A stretch of DNA of 64,000 bases from positions 374,001 through 438,000 of the forward strand of contig JAQFVV010000233.1 in the NCBI GenBank assembly GCA_028023455.1, in the 5' to 3' direction. This document shows, in pieces, positions 13,905 to 26,902 of the stretch (positions are counted from its first letter, which is position 1; the number at the start of each line of letters is the position of its first letter). Both the position numbers and the translations under genes were made by a program. This DNA comes from Epiperipatus broadwayi (taxonomy: Eukaryota; Onychophora; Udeonychophora; Euonychophora; Peripatidae). The notes below the pieces were generated by a model, which searched no databases, had not been told where the DNA came from, and worked only from the letters and a program-made list of their open reading frames with translations.

Positions 13905-14285
13905 ATAGGGTATATGAGCACAGACTTTCACACAACCCACAACTCTCCAGTCTATCTAATAACACTGATACACTCAAGCACATATATGCTGAAAAGATAA
14001 ATAATCACCAATATACGTATTTCATGCTAAACCAGCAATCATCAGTTGGTCCAGATTATCATCTCCCACACATATATACTATAAGTGCTCAGATATATAT
14101 TAAGATAGACAATCTTCATACTTTAATGGACAGGCTCCAATCTACTACACACTCCAACTCTTCAACCGTCCATCCCATTGAAAATCTGATGATGGAATGC
14201 TCGAAGGCCACCCTGAGGCCAAGATTATTGTCACACCCATGTTGACCTAAGGTCAATCTGAACCCCACATGTACTATACTTTTTC
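13905..14285 (+). repeat. Dispersed repeat, third copy of the 62 kb foldback arm
   Basis: About 380 bp similar in order to the left arm of the foldback at 62038-62870. Shared landmarks include AAAGATAAATAATCACCAATATA-type text, ATCAGTTGGTCCAG, TATTAAGATAG, CTTTAATGGACAGG, TTCAACC and CATTGAAAA. The 119-codon frame over this stretch is not conserved as protein in the other copies. The element type is unknown, and no terminal structure or target duplication was found. Confidence 0.7.
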
Positions 14286-15955
14286 ATTATAAAATGTTAA
14301 ATAATTGTTATATTACAACTATTTTAATTTTTCCTGCTTTAGTAATGTAACAATGATAATAATTTACTATTAATTAATTGTTCTTTTGGACATATTAATA
14401 CTAAACCTTAAAACATATGTATCGCATCTTAAAAAAAAAAAAAAAAATTATCTTCAAGGCTATGATATACCCAAAGTCAATATTTAAATATTCAACTCCA
14501 GAAAATTCTTTGTAGTTATCTTCCCAGCAAGCAAATTTATGCTATAATTTATTTTCAATTTCTTGGATTAGTTTTGCTTATCATTAAAATGTGTTTTTCA
14601 AATATTCCTATAAATTTCTGTCAGATCTCTGTCCATTTTTCTTTTATTTCTACAATTCCAAATTGTTTTCAAACTCACCTTCCTTAATATCACATGTGAC
14701 ATTTCTCATTATCTTATTAGTATTATTCATTATGTGCTAAATCATATATCCTTTTCATATTTAATAATTTTCTTTTCTTCTTCATTACTATTCTTTTTTA
14801 TTATAGCATTTGTTCCATTTTTATGAGCAATATTAGATTAATATTTGTAATAATTCTTCCACAAAACTTTTTGTAATTGCCAACAAAATACCTTCCCTAT
14901 TAAAATTATCTTTAAATTTATTTATATAATTATTCTGAAAATTGCTTTTATACTTTTACTAATTTCATAAATTATGTTTTGTCTGATTTTCTTATCCTTC
15001 TCAAATTTATTAACATCGCTTATTCTCTTAATGAATTTGCTTTAAATTTAACTATATCATGTTTTATTTCATAAGGAATAATTTCTTTTATTTTAATAAC
15101 CTCTTCATTTAATATTTTATAACCATTACCCATTTATATTTTCACTTCTTCCACTTTGTATTGTTCTATTAATTATTAACACATTTGTAATTCTATCTTG
15201 ATATTGGCATGAATTTTCTCAACTCTCTCAAGACTCACTTGCTCCTTTCTAATATATAATTTAAATTATTTTCTGATATTAGACATTTTCTTCTTCTTCA
15301 GTTTCTTCACTTGCTTCTGTTCCACAAACTTTCTTTCTATTTTACATCAAAATGCCTATTCCAGAATTCTTCATTTTGATTATCAAATACTTAAATCACA
15401 GGTTGCACATTAAATTAGTAAAAGGTATAAACACAATGCATATAACATAATAACAATAAAAAAGAAGGTAAACAAAAAAGTAAAAAAATATAAACAAATA
15501 AAATACAGTTAAATTCATCAACGGTGACATTTTAATTTAAAAATATTACAAAATTGCTTATGATCTAAATTAAAATGATTAGTATTCATTAAAATATGCT
15601 TATATAAAAAAAATAGCCTAAATAAAAAAGAAAATGTAAGGACATTGGAACGAGAAGTATGACTATAACAGACAAAAGCAAACTGAGTAATGTACTCTTA
15701 AGTCCTAATTATAATAATTGAAAATATCAGATAGAATAAATTACTGATTTATGATTTTGTAAGGATATTTAAGATCTCTATATTTCCATCTAGAAGAAAT
15801 ATGAAAAAGACAACTTTATTTTCCAAAGAATGTATTTGAAGAATTTATTAATCACTGATTATAATAAACTGCATCCTTGTTTGTATTTTGTCCTGTTTCT
15901 CATCTATTTCATTTTTAAAATTTTCTCTGGCTATACAATTCATTGCATTGAATAT
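14286..15955. other. Gene-free region, possibly decayed retroelement on minus strand
   Basis: No ORF over 60 codons. The minus strand is purine-rich and contains many short Lys/Glu/Asn-rich frames broken by stops, directly downstream of the minus-strand coiled-coil frame at 15956-16399. This could be the remnant of that element's body. I found no RT or endonuclease motif, so it remains a guess. Confidence 0.35.
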
Positions 15956-16399
15956 TTAGTTGATTAATAATATTAGTTTGAATTTCTTTGAATTTCTGTT
16001 CCCGACATTTGGTATCTTTTTCTTCGACATCTTTTTTTTAATTTCTTCTAAGGCTTGTCTCATCTCACTACCATCTCTTTGAACATTATTTAGACCTATT
16101 GATAACTCTTTGATATCATTAGATAATTTATTCTCTAAATCCTTCATTTCCAATTTTAATTCTGACTTAACATTTTCCATATTAATTTTCAAATTTTCTT
16201 CTAAATTATTCATATTTTGGTTTATTTCTTTTTTCATATTATTCATGTTTTCTTCTAATTTATTCATATTTTGGTCTATTTCTTTTTTCGTATTACAATT
16301 CTTATTCATGATGACTTGGAACATTTGTTCTATAGTCATGGTATCTGTTGTAGCTTGTGCTATTTCAAGTATCGACCTTAGTTTGAGACATCGATTCAT
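15956..16399 (-). pseudogene. Coiled-coil gag/ORF1-like frame (147 codons)
   Basis: An unrecognised protein frame. Residues about 35-110 are strongly heptad-like and Lys/Glu/Asn-rich, with an internal direct duplication: KEIDQNMNKLEENMNNMK is followed by KEINQNMNNLEENLKIN. The N-terminal text TMTIEQMFQVIMNK followed by a coiled coil resembles the start of some retroelement Gag/ORF1 proteins. No zinc knuckle, RT or other catalytic motif is present. There is no promoter or neighbour to support a host gene, so a retroelement fragment is most likely. A chance open frame in purine-rich repetitive DNA is possible. Confidence 0.45.
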
Positions 16400-17077
16400 C
16401 AGGAATGGGTGTTTATGTAGAGTAGTTATGCTCAGACAGTGATTCCTGATAATTGGATCAGTGATCTTTTTTCAATATTCCAAATATTTTCTTCTTCTTC
16501 ATTAATATTAATATTTTGTACTTTTTCAACATGTTTCATCATTGTATTGACTAAGTTTTTTTCTATTTCTTGTAATCATGAATTATATTTTATCTTGGTT
16601 ATAAGTTTGTTTATTCCTTATTTACTAAGATGGATTATTTGTCACAGGATTTCATGCTATATCTTTCCTTTTTAGTATAATTTTAAAATTTTTTCTGCCT
16701 AATATTTTTTTTAGATGTTTTTAATTTAATGCCTAATTTAAAATTGTCTTTTTTTAAATGCCTGAATTTATTTAATCATTCATTATTTCATTTTAAGGTC
16801 TCTATTTATTCTATTATTTATTATTTTAGGAGTTCATATGAAAATTATCTCATCCTTTGAAGGTTGAAATTATCTATCATCGCTATGTGAATCAATCGAT
16901 CAAGGCTATATTCCATAAAAATTATTTATAGTGTTTTTTATGGTCTAGTTGATGGTAAACTATTGTTTTGAGCCCCTAAAGTTTGGCACCATATGGAATG
17001 ATCCATATTCCATTAAAGAATGAGGGTAATGCATCTAACTATAGTCAGAACTAGGGTTTTCATGTAGGATGCCATGA
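16400..17077. other. Gene-free stretch before foldback
   Basis: No coding sequence is supported; the T-rich frames here are the complement of purine-rich DNA. The minus-strand string CTGACTATAGTTAGATGCAT (about 17033-17052) recurs on the plus strand in the end of the 5' LTR at about 23528-23547, so part of this stretch may be a repeat. Confidence 0.45.
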
Positions 17078-17596
17078 ACAAGGCAAAACTCTACATACAG
17101 TAGTGCCAACCAGAGTAATCAATGGATGCCAGAAGGCTTGTGCATAAAATCCTTATCTAATGCCTACTCATCCAATATCCCCAGACTAGTTTCTGGCTTG
17201 TGGCCTTCATCAGTGAGAAGCTTTGGATCTGAGAGCACTGCACTTAGATCTTAGAATCTAATGCAACCCTCCAGCAACCACCTTTTATCTCTAGTTAACT
17301 ATAAAATTATGAGAATGAAATTGAAACCACCTTTTATCTCTAGTTAACTATAAAATTATGAGAATGAAATTGAAAACACAAAAATATTTTCAATCTAAGC
17401 TCAATAGCTTATATATTCATATGGGTCTGAACTCAGTTCAACTCCTCACTGATGAAGGCCACAAGCCAGAAACTAGTCTGAGGATATTGGATGAGTAGGC
17501 ATTAGATAGGGATTTTATGCACAAGCCTTCTGGCATCCATTGATTACTCTGGTTGGCACAGAGTGGCACTACTGTATGGAGAGTTTTGCCTTGTTT
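17078..17596. repeat. Foldback element, about 140-bp inverted arms
   Basis: The left arm (17078-17219) and right arm (17446-17596) are near-perfect reverse complements. They share AACAAGGCAAAACTCT, AGTAATCAATGGATGCCAG and ATGCCTACTCATCCAATAT, and GGCTTGTGGCCTTCATCAG at the inner ends. The right arm has an extra 9 nt near 17558-17566. The 226-bp loop contains a 49-bp tandem duplication. There is no transposase. It is either a MITE/foldback element or two head-to-head copies of one short repeat. Confidence 0.88.
17277..17374. repeat. 49-bp tandem duplication in the foldback loop
   Basis: Two adjacent copies, identical by eye, of a unit beginning ACCACCTTTTATCTCTAG and ending GAGAATGAAATTGAA. 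The identity indicates a recent duplication. Confidence 0.9.
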
Positions 17597-17982
17597 ATAA
17601 ACAATTATGTGCTAGTATAAGAGATGGTGATCATAGAATCCCATGAATGATACAATAAAAATATAATCCATGATTGCATCTATTTCAAATATGATAATGC
17701 AATATTTAAACATTCAATGCAAATAAATTTTAGATGCATATTTAGAGGTTAAATACAACTACTTCACCATCAAATTCCATTGCAGTATAATAAAAAATAA
17801 TCACATTCTATTACTTTTTATAATTTTCTGACATATTACTATGGCATTTCAAACCTAGCAAGTTTCTAAAGAATTAGAATAATAGAATAGTCTCTTTACC
17901 AAAACTCAAGAATTCATTACTTCTTGAGGCAAATAGCAATTACAAAATTGACTTAATAGTTTATAAGACTACTTATATGGAC

Positions 17983-18271
17983 AAAAGCAATTGTCACATC
18001 AATGTTAAAAGAAAAAAATATATTAACATAGTGGAACAATATCATCTTCATCTGCACTCACCTGATATATCTAATTTTGATAACATTAAACTCTTTTCTA
18101 AATAAATACATATTACCAAAAACATCAAAAGCAATTGTCACATCAATGTTAAAAGAAAAATATATATTAACATAGTGGAACAATATCATCTTCATCTGCA
18201 CTCACCTGATATATCTAATTTTGATAACATTAAACTCTTTTCTAAATAAATACATATTACCAAAAACATCA
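17983..18271. repeat. 144-bp tandem duplication
   Basis: Two adjacent units (17983-18126 and 18127-18271) begin AAAAGCAATTGTCACATC and end CAAAAACATCA. They differ by about one base, so this is a recent local duplication of non-coding DNA. Confidence 0.95.
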
Positions 18272-18629
18272 GACGCCATTAAATACTCAAAAAATGAGCC
18301 AATTGCATTAATAAATATGATGAAAATACAAAACATTTGTCTATTTTAATTTTTTTATAAAGCTTACCAATTAAAAATAAAAATGTCATATTAATCTTCC
18401 ACTATTAATCTGTTTTTTAATGGAAACCCTTCTATGTTTTGTATTAAAAATAATAATAAAAAGCTAAATAAATTATGATGCACTTTATTTTCTAATATCA
18501 GTATCTTTAGCAGCAATACTGCACCAACCATATTATCCAGACAATTGCAGATGAGATCCATTTAAAACATCATTGTTATAATAATAATAATAATAACAAG
18601 GAACCACACAAATGGATGAACCAAAATGA

Positions 18630-18634
<5 letters not shown>

Positions 18635-18701
<67 letters not shown>
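18635..18701. repeat. (TA)n microsatellite with a TTTT interruption
   Basis: An alternating TA tract interrupted once near 18663-18666. The Ile/Tyr frame across it is not a gene. Confidence 0.98.
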
Positions 18702-18703
<2 letters not shown>

Positions 18704-21086
18704 CTCTCAAAAACTATATTATTCTCCTCATAGAGATGAAATAAAGGCTGGGCTGATGGAGGAATGCATTTAAAAAGAATTTTTACCATTTGGTAGTAAA
18801 AGGATACAGACTTTTTAAGTTTATTATTGCATAACTTCAAGTTTTCATATCTATAATGAAATTCATGCCTAAAGCCATGTACTCATCAATTATTTTAGAA
18901 ATCTAAAAGACATCAGGCAGTTAACAGAATGAATAGTGATCTGCAATTTTGAGATAAAGAACCTAGCCATTGGACTATAAATACACATTGCACCATGAAC
19001 ACAAAGAGGACTACCTCAATTGGGACACTATAAGCTACTACAACACATGATAAAGATAATGCAAAAACTCTTTGCAAAGCCCTCTTGTGGAGGGGATGGA
19101 AAATATATGCCCTACTTCTTTTGAGTCTTATGGCCTGAGAAATACAAACCATGTCTTGCTTCTTTTCTTTGTTGACATAGAGGTTGGAATCATGGCAGGT
19201 CTATGTTAACTGCTCTGTGATTAACAATATGAAATACAAAAAATGGTTTAGAGCAAATAGCTGAGATAGAACACTCCATGGTGTTGCATAACAACATTGT
19301 ATCCTCAAGCCAAAGAAAAAAACCCTCCACACATCATCAAAATGAAAATACAACTAAACAAGCATCAAGAATCAAACACAAAATCCAATCTCCAAAATCA
19401 TAGACTTTCTATTTAACAAATATGAACTTCCTTAAAAATCCATGGAAACTATTATTTTATAATTTATAATCATCATCAATAAATACTCTTGCCACTCATT
19501 TCACAGTCATTTTTACAATTAATTCTGCATAAAATGCATACTTTTTTCTCAGTTGTGGTTTGAGATCAAGTTGACAGTTTTGAAGTGATAATCATCAGTA
19601 TGTGATCAGCATCAGCTCTACATTGGGCATCATTTGTAATGGGATGGCAGGATATAGGGGTTATCCCTGGGGTGATGGAAAACTCAACATCAATCCCAGT
19701 TACCAGATATTTCAAATAATGTTTAAGTGTAAAATATAATGAAGATATTATTTTTAAAAAATACTAATGTAATATTTAACATCCAAAATATATATAAGCA
19801 ATTTTAATCAATTAAGAGAGCATGAGACTGTAAAATCTCTAAGAGATCAGTCAACTACTCCTTAGTACAATTATAAATCCACCAGTATTATAATAAGTAT
19901 ACAAAAAAGAAATAACCATTCATCATCATGAATGATCAATCAAAATACATCAATACAATAAATCAACATAAAATCAACAGTCAATGTGGTGACTGGATTT
20001 GAACAATACAAAACATAAATTAACTGTCAATCGGGTGTCTGGTTTGGAAATGGATCTTCTGTAGACCACACCAACAATTTAGCCTTTACCAGCTTAGGGC
20101 AACTATTGAAACCCTTGATTTGAGTGCACTAAATAAGTACTCATCAATGAGAATGCAAAAAAATCAAAATAATAATGCTGGGACATTAAAACATGCTGTA
20201 CATTATCAATGTTTTACTGGCCAACTATAAACATAATTTTTAATAAACTAAACTAAATAAAATTTAGCGAGGCACTTTGAAGAATGTATTTTTCTTCATT
20301 CCAAAACAGAACTCTTGTCCCAAATGCCCCTAACCCATTTATATACCAGCTATTATTGCACAAATCTAGCTCAGAAGAATACAAGGCTATTACTATTATG
20401 TCATCAAGAGATTATGCAATATAATTTTTAATAATTTAATTCATGTTTAACTTAAAAATAAAACAATATTAAGGTGTAGAAAAGGCTATGCATATCAATT
20501 AAGCCTTCTGATTTTGACTAAGATACAATAACAAATTATCACATTGTGATTTACATATGTGTTTTATAAAATTCAAGTTATTACATTGATTTACTTATAT
20601 GTTCCAATAAATTTATTTAAAACCAGACAACACACAGATGTGTGGCTTAGTATAAAATGAACATGTTTAAATGTATCAAAATTATACAATTAAAAATATA
20701 TTTCGTAATAACTTCCATTTGAAAATTATAATAAAAAATGCACAAATACATATGTACCTGTGAATATATAGATGATACTATTTAGACTTTTTCAGTCAAT
20801 AAAAGTATTCTCTTTTTCCTTCTTTTTTTTAAAAAAATAAAGTCAATTTTTTGATGGGTAACTCAAAAGTTCTTTATGATTACTCTCAATTAATTAATTA
20901 CATCTTTAAATTAATCTAAAAACATTTTTGATGTCCTTTTTTCAAAATAAATTGTCTGTGATTCAATCATTACTTTTATAATTTAATTCAATTCAAACAG
21001 AATTATTTAATCTTTTAAAATATATAGATTTTTAAAGGACACTTTAACAAAAGAAATTATTTTAAACCTTCATTCTCATTATATAT
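18702..21086. other. Gene-free region
   Basis: No coding motif was found on either strand. Some parts (about 18900-19300, 19560-19700 and 20000-20150) are less AT-rich and look like unidentified old repeats. The 79-codon minus-strand frame at 18913-19152 has no recognisable domain and no supporting context. Confidence 0.5.
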
Positions 21087-23580
21087 TATAAGGGTAGCTT
21101 ACAATCAGATTGGAGCCAGTCTTGGTTCATAGTGCATTATACACTAAATTAAACTCATCTAAAAAATAAGTTTAGTTAATGGACAGTTGAACATGTATTA
21201 TCATTTAGATATTATATATATATTATCATTTAGATATTATATATATATATATATATATATAACAAACTAACCAAAGGAAATACATATAAAAAAAAAATAA
21301 AAAAAAAGAAAGACTTAGAGATGCACATTTATTTTATCAAATGCAATATTAAAAAACTCAATAAATTAAATTCCCTTAGCTGAAAGAAAAATAAAAATCT
21401 TCATTCAAGGTATCAGTCACATATATATTTACACAAACAATTAACTAAATGTCAATATCTTACATCCTTACATCATTAGACAAGATTTAGACTTTGTAAA
21501 CATCTTAATGTCCAAATGCCAAGCAGGTAACCAGATAAGGAATGTGAAAACAGAATTCTATTATGTAATCATATTTTACTTTCCGTCAACATGGCACACA
21601 TAACAATAAACACATATATATCGATGAAAGAGAAAATGAAATGCAAGGTTACTAAACAATGGGAATTGAGGAAAGTATAAAAGCAAACTCATTTGATTTC
21701 TGCTATCTTTTTACTTTGTTCATATGAACACAAGAGCTGTACAATACCAACATCAGAAAATAAAACATTTGATTATCAAAGAATTCGGATGACAAATTTG
21801 AACAGTCCAAATTATTAATCTAATCATCATGATGGAAACATTTAAAACTACAGCCAATAATTAAATAAAAAATTTTTTAATAGATTTGCACAATTGAATA
21901 AAATTAGTTGAGCTGACATAAACAGATATTTGAAATAAAAGGACTATGTGATTATTCGAATGTGAATACAAACCAAGAAATAGATTATCAGCATATATAT
22001 ATATGGAATGAAATAATTCATTTCTTTTATAACTTATTACCTGCCAACCAATGAATCAAGAAAAGTTAAATATTTTATGACCTGCAAAATAATATACTCC
22101 GAATAATTTAATATTGATGTGGGACCAAAGTGCCATTAGCCCTGATGATAGGAGGTGTGACGATCTAATGTTCATCTATATATAATGCCTACTTAAACAT
22201 CAAATAACTGTCTCAAACCTCAGAATGGATATAGAATAAAATAACAACTGAAGAGAGAAATAATGTCAGTACAAGCAAGCTGCTAAGTATTTCCTGTTAG
22301 CAATGCATTAGTAGCCAAGGAAGGATGACTGGAACAGTGAGGAAGTGTGTCTATGAGGGACACTACTGGCCACAGCCATAAACCCTATTCTGAATAATTC
22401 AGGGAAAGTTTTAAATTGCTATGTATTATTTCTTTATGTCTTTTTGTAGAGTTTTGTTTTCATTACCCTTCCTTATCTGGGAAAAGAAATACCTACAACT
22501 TGGACAGTCCATTGCAATTAGAATTGAGAAAACACAAGGGGGAAGGTTCATAGTTCAATTTTTTTATTGAATAAAATTTAGGTTAGCTTCCCCTGCATAA
22601 TGACTTGATACTTTGAGTGTCATCATTAAGGCAATGTGGAACAAGGTAAGATTTTACATGGTATTATTCCATATTAAGACCATACCCTTATATAGGACAT
22701 AGTCATTTTTTATTAACTAATGATGGTTATATTTGTTTATTTGGTATAGATGACTAATGTTCCTATGTGAATGTTTTTTTCTATCAATTGTAAAAAACTG
22801 GTACATTGTCAGGGGGGGGCACAACATGAATGGAATCTATGCCATTGAAAATGAACTATGAAGCTAATGCATACACCTGTAAATAATATTATAATAGTTA
22901 GCTAGCTTCACATTCATTGTAGTAATGAACTAATAATGTTCCTTTTGTTATATATTTTTTAATTTGTAAATATCTTGTGTTTCAGCATGTATATCTACCA
23001 TGGAAAGGGTTAGGTTTATAAATATATTTATTTGTCAATATGATAGAGATACATATTTGATATGCACCCATGTACATATACATATATATATTATCATGTT
23101 AAGAGACTTTTGTATTTTCATTTTTTTAGTCAAATAAATCTTGTTCAATTGATTTTCATTAAATGGTCTAGTTTGTCAAAATTATTTATCCACCATCCAT
23201 CTATCAATTCATAACCAGATATAAATGCACCCACACACATGCTTTCTTTCATCATAGTATGTTTAGTATGGTGTGGATTGGAATCCACATGTGATGCAGT
23301 GGTTGTTGTCTAGAAATAAATTCAATCCGGAAAAGAGCTAAGAGCAATATTCTCCCTGGGATTAAATTCTGACGCTAATGAAATCTGAAAGAAGAGTGAG
23401 GAATGAATGAATTAGCCAAAACTGTCTGAATTTAATGAGTAAACCTAGAGCTGACCCATTGGAGGTAGATGTGATCATTGCTGTTACTTCACATAATTGG
23501 CAGCACCCTACCCAAAGACCCTAGGCCTGACTATAGTTAGATGCATCACCCTTCTTCTGGTGAAAAATCAAGATTGTTGA
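21087..23580 (+). repeat. Probable 5' LTR (about 2.5 kb)
   Basis: It aligns collinearly with 26493-29155. Shared landmarks include GGGTAGCTTACAATCAGATT, CATCTATATATAATGCCT, AATGCATTA with AAGGAAGGATGACTGGAAC, TTTTATTGAATAAAATTTA, CATATTAAGACCATA and ATTGGAGGTAGAT. A TATA-like site (22177-22185) and a polyadenylation-type AATAAA (22570-22575) are kept in both copies, as expected for the promoter and end signals of an LTR. Confidence 0.72.
22177..22185 (+). promoter_or_regulatory. TATA-like box in 5' LTR
   Basis: TATATATAA within CATCTATATATAATGCCT, conserved in the 3' LTR at 27712-27720 although the flanks diverge. About 385 nt downstream both copies keep AATAAA. In an AT-rich genome a TATA match alone is weak; the conservation between copies is the argument. 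Confidence 0.4.
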
Positions 23581-24088
23581 ATTCTGGCATCCATACTTTA
23601 AGGATTCAAAACATAAGTTACCAAGGAGGTTCAAGCATTGAACTGGTAAAAAAAAAAATTTTTTTTTGGGGGGGGGACATTCACTTTTATGAATTTACCT
23701 GAGCAACAACAAGCTAATGCATCTAACCAAAAAAAAAAATTTCATGTGAAATGATGAATATGAATTGATCAATAGGAATGTGATGACAAACTGAGACCAT
23801 CACTAAATAGTTAACTTATAAAATTAAAATAAAATAGATAAGTTAGATGAGTAAAACAGACAAGGTAAAACCTAGGTATTAAAAGGGATACATACACCAA
23901 CATAGAAATATAGGGAGAAGTTAAATATGCACTAAATGGCAGGAGATATTACAAGGTCTCACAACATATCTTTATTCATACTTACATAGGATGAAATAGT
24001 GTTATACTTAACCATTGATAAAAAAAAGAATGGAATAATAATGGATGAGAAAATTTCATAAGAAACTATAAATAGTAATAATAGTGAA

Positions 24089-24520
24089 ATGGAGTGCTCT
24101 ACTTATAGCAGTGAAGAAGAATCTACATTAGTACCTGGAGAATCTGTAACAAAAACTGATCACTCACCACAGACATGGATGGTGACTCAAACAGCTTCTA
24201 AAAATCAAAAGATCCCTACCAATGAAATGGCACAACCACCAAAACCTGTAATAGTACAGGTTTCATGAAGTGATCTGATCATGAGTCAAATATTCCAAAC
24301 ATTCAGGAGTGGCATGGAAACAAAAATAGACAGTTGCTTCTACAGCCTGGAAATAAAAATGGACAGTTGCTTCAGCAGCATGGAAGACAGCTTGAGAAAA
24401 ATGGGAGCAACTATAGGCAATATAAGGGAAGTTATGAAGTGCACAATGGAAATTATGAAACAATTTATGGAACATTGCAGGGACATGTTGAAAGATGTGG
24501 CAGAGACACAATCAAATTGA
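24089..24520 (+). pseudogene. Gag-like frame with one in-frame stop
   Basis: A 144-codon frame from ATG 24089 to TAA-free end at 24520, interrupted by a single TGA at 24266-24268. The N-terminal 59 residues are acidic and Ser/Thr-rich (MECSTYSSEEESTLVPG). The C-terminal part (from MSQIFQTF) is helical with a short internal repeat: ETKIDSCFYSLEIKMDSCFSS repeats the K-[IM]-DSCF-S unit. It lies about 500 nt after the 5' LTR, where gag is expected. There is no zinc knuckle or major homology region, so the Gag identity rests on position and composition. Confidence 0.45.
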
Positions 24521-25623
24521 TGAGGTGGATGATCTATAATGATCAAGCCTCATTTATGCCAAATGACACCAACCAGTGAAGTGTGACAAACAGAGATGGA
24601 CCAAGGGACTCAGAATAATGAAGAGAGATGGGGTGACATAGAAAGCAACATGGAAATCACTGAAGATTTGCACCAGATAGTTGACCCCTGTATAAAACCA
24701 ACTCTCTTATGGCAGACAGTACCCATGATGGAAAATGAAACACTAACTGCTAAGTTGAAAGAAGTAATTTCAAATACTTCACAAGCCAGTCTGAGAACTA
24801 TATGCTGAACTGACAGATAAACACCCTGTTAGAAATGTCATGGACAAATACATGGAAAAAGGTATGAAGGCAAACAAATTAGATCTATATATATTTGGAA
24901 TCATTACACCACATTCATATGCAGCATCAAAGCCAAGTCCACGTGTTTTCCAAAAACAACATTGGTGAACTAAATAATGACCATCAAACTGGAGCATTAC
25001 TAATTATAATGGCTGCCATAAAGAAAAATTGTCACTATAAAAAGGCCAATTATGAAGGCACAAGTGTGATCAGAAGATTTGATCATCTTAGATATCTGAT
25101 ACTACACTGAAAGTCCTATCCATAACTAGGAAAATGATCAAAATATGGAAAACCATTGGATCATGACAGAATTTACAACACCAAAAACCCATAAACAAAA
25201 AGGTCCCAGGTTTCACAAACTATGCAATACCTATGAAGACCCCTACATCTTTATTAAGCATATAAGTACTACTGCTTAAGAAGCTAATATCAAGGATGGA
25301 TCTCTAGTAATGTGACTAATGTCATGTGAACCGGATGATCCAAAATGGATAAAACTCAGAAATAATATTGAATCATTTCCAAAAAAAGAGAGCACATAAT
25401 AACACAGACACACATGCAAAAGGTGTTCACATGTGACAGGCATGAATAAATAAACTTATGCTATTCAATAAGTCCCAGCCTATGACCATCCAACTGAACA
25501 TGAGTTATAGTTGAACAAAAAGCAGAGCTGAAAAAAGTTGACAGTCTAAAACTAATCCAGAGATTTGTTTAGCATTCCCTTGTAAAATCCATCAACAAGT
25601 CTTAGTTATAGTAAAAACAACTG
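24521..25623 (+). other. Decayed internal region of the LTR element
   Basis: Short frames such as 24596-24808 (MDQGTQNNEERWGD) and 24895-25110 are unrecognised. No protease, RT or RNase H motif was found. This is where pol should be, so it is either deleted or mutated beyond reading by eye. Confidence 0.5.
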
Positions 25624-26034
25624 ATGGCTACTCAAACCAAAATAGATGAAGAAAAGGATATACTAAAAGCTTATGAAGGACTCATGATAATGGCAAGTCA
25701 GAGGAACCCAAATACAAGAATGTCCCCACATGAATTTAAAATTGGAGAAAAAGTTTTGATGAAAACTCCATATCCATGTAGACCACAGAAAAATAAATAC
25801 CATAAGCTTTACAATATATATGAAGGATTGTATAGCCTCACTAAGCAAACAAGTCCTAATGTATTTTGGATAATCCAGAAAAAAGAGATTCAGGGTAACA
25901 TCCATACCTTAAAAACCCTACTTTGGATGCTCATAATAACCTGTGATGATCCTATGAAATTAATCACACAGCTAAAGAATAAAAGTAACCATCAAGAAAT
26001 GTATAAAAGTGATATAAATCACATCAAAAAATAG
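25624..26034 (+). pseudogene. Integrase C-terminal-domain-like frame (136 codons)
   Basis: Residues 35-100 read HEFKIGEKVLMKTPYP, then KYHKLYNIYEGLYSLTKQ, NVFWI, and IHTLKTLL. This follows the order of the SH3-like integrase C-terminal module of Ty3/Gypsy Pol (F-x-[IV]-G-[ED]-x-V, K[LY]xxxYEGPY, N-x-x-x-I, [IV]HxxxLK). Tyr-Glu-Gly-Leu-Tyr replaces the usual Gly-Pro-Tyr. The catalytic core (D,D35E) and HHCC domains are absent. It lies about 460 nt before the 3' LTR, as expected for the end of pol. Confidence 0.62.
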
Positions 26035-26622
26035 AAACAGCAGGTGATCAATGCAAAAAATAATAATACATAACTAAGGATATAAAGTATGATGAGGGTA
26101 TTCCCCTGTTAACACTCAAACACAATCACTGGGATGTCTTTAGACTAAGACACAAGAGGCAATCCATATCAATAGATGGATGCTCCAATATTTAGCTGGA
26201 CCTTCATGAATCCAGTAATCTCAAAAAAAGCAGGAATATTAATAAATAAACCTATGTGACATCTATAACAGACACACATTAATGGGTAGGTCTTGATCAT
26301 AAAACCATCAAAGCTCCTAAGTCTAGATCACTCCACAAATAATATGGCCTAGCCATAAGAGAGATAATTGAAGTACTCCAAATCAGCTGTAATAAAAAAA
26401 TGATGCAATCAAGAAATAGGTATAACAACCCTTCATCCAATCCAAAAATAGCCCTACATTAGAGACACACGATCCTGTAATGGTAGTGGACTTGTAAGGG
26501 TAGCTTACAATCAGATTGGAACCACCTTTGGTTCATAGTGCATTATTCACTACATTAAACTCATCTAAAAATAAATTTAGTTAATGGACAGTTTAACATG
26601 TATTGCCATTTAGATAGTAAAC

Positions 26623-26902
<280 letters not shown>

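Noticed and set aside
13886-14245. 119-codon plus-strand frame
   Set aside because: The sequence is a dispersed repeat and the other copies do not keep the frame.
18562-18840. Ile/Tyr-rich frames over (TA)n tracts, also at 28482-28740, 54854-55076 and 61952-62152
   Set aside because: Microsatellite translation only.
24895-25110. A tyrosine-recombinase-like reading of text around ITPHSYAASK (near 24900)
   Set aside because: Only a short His-Ser-Tyr-like string; no Arg-His-Arg-Tyr pattern or neighbouring motif supports it.
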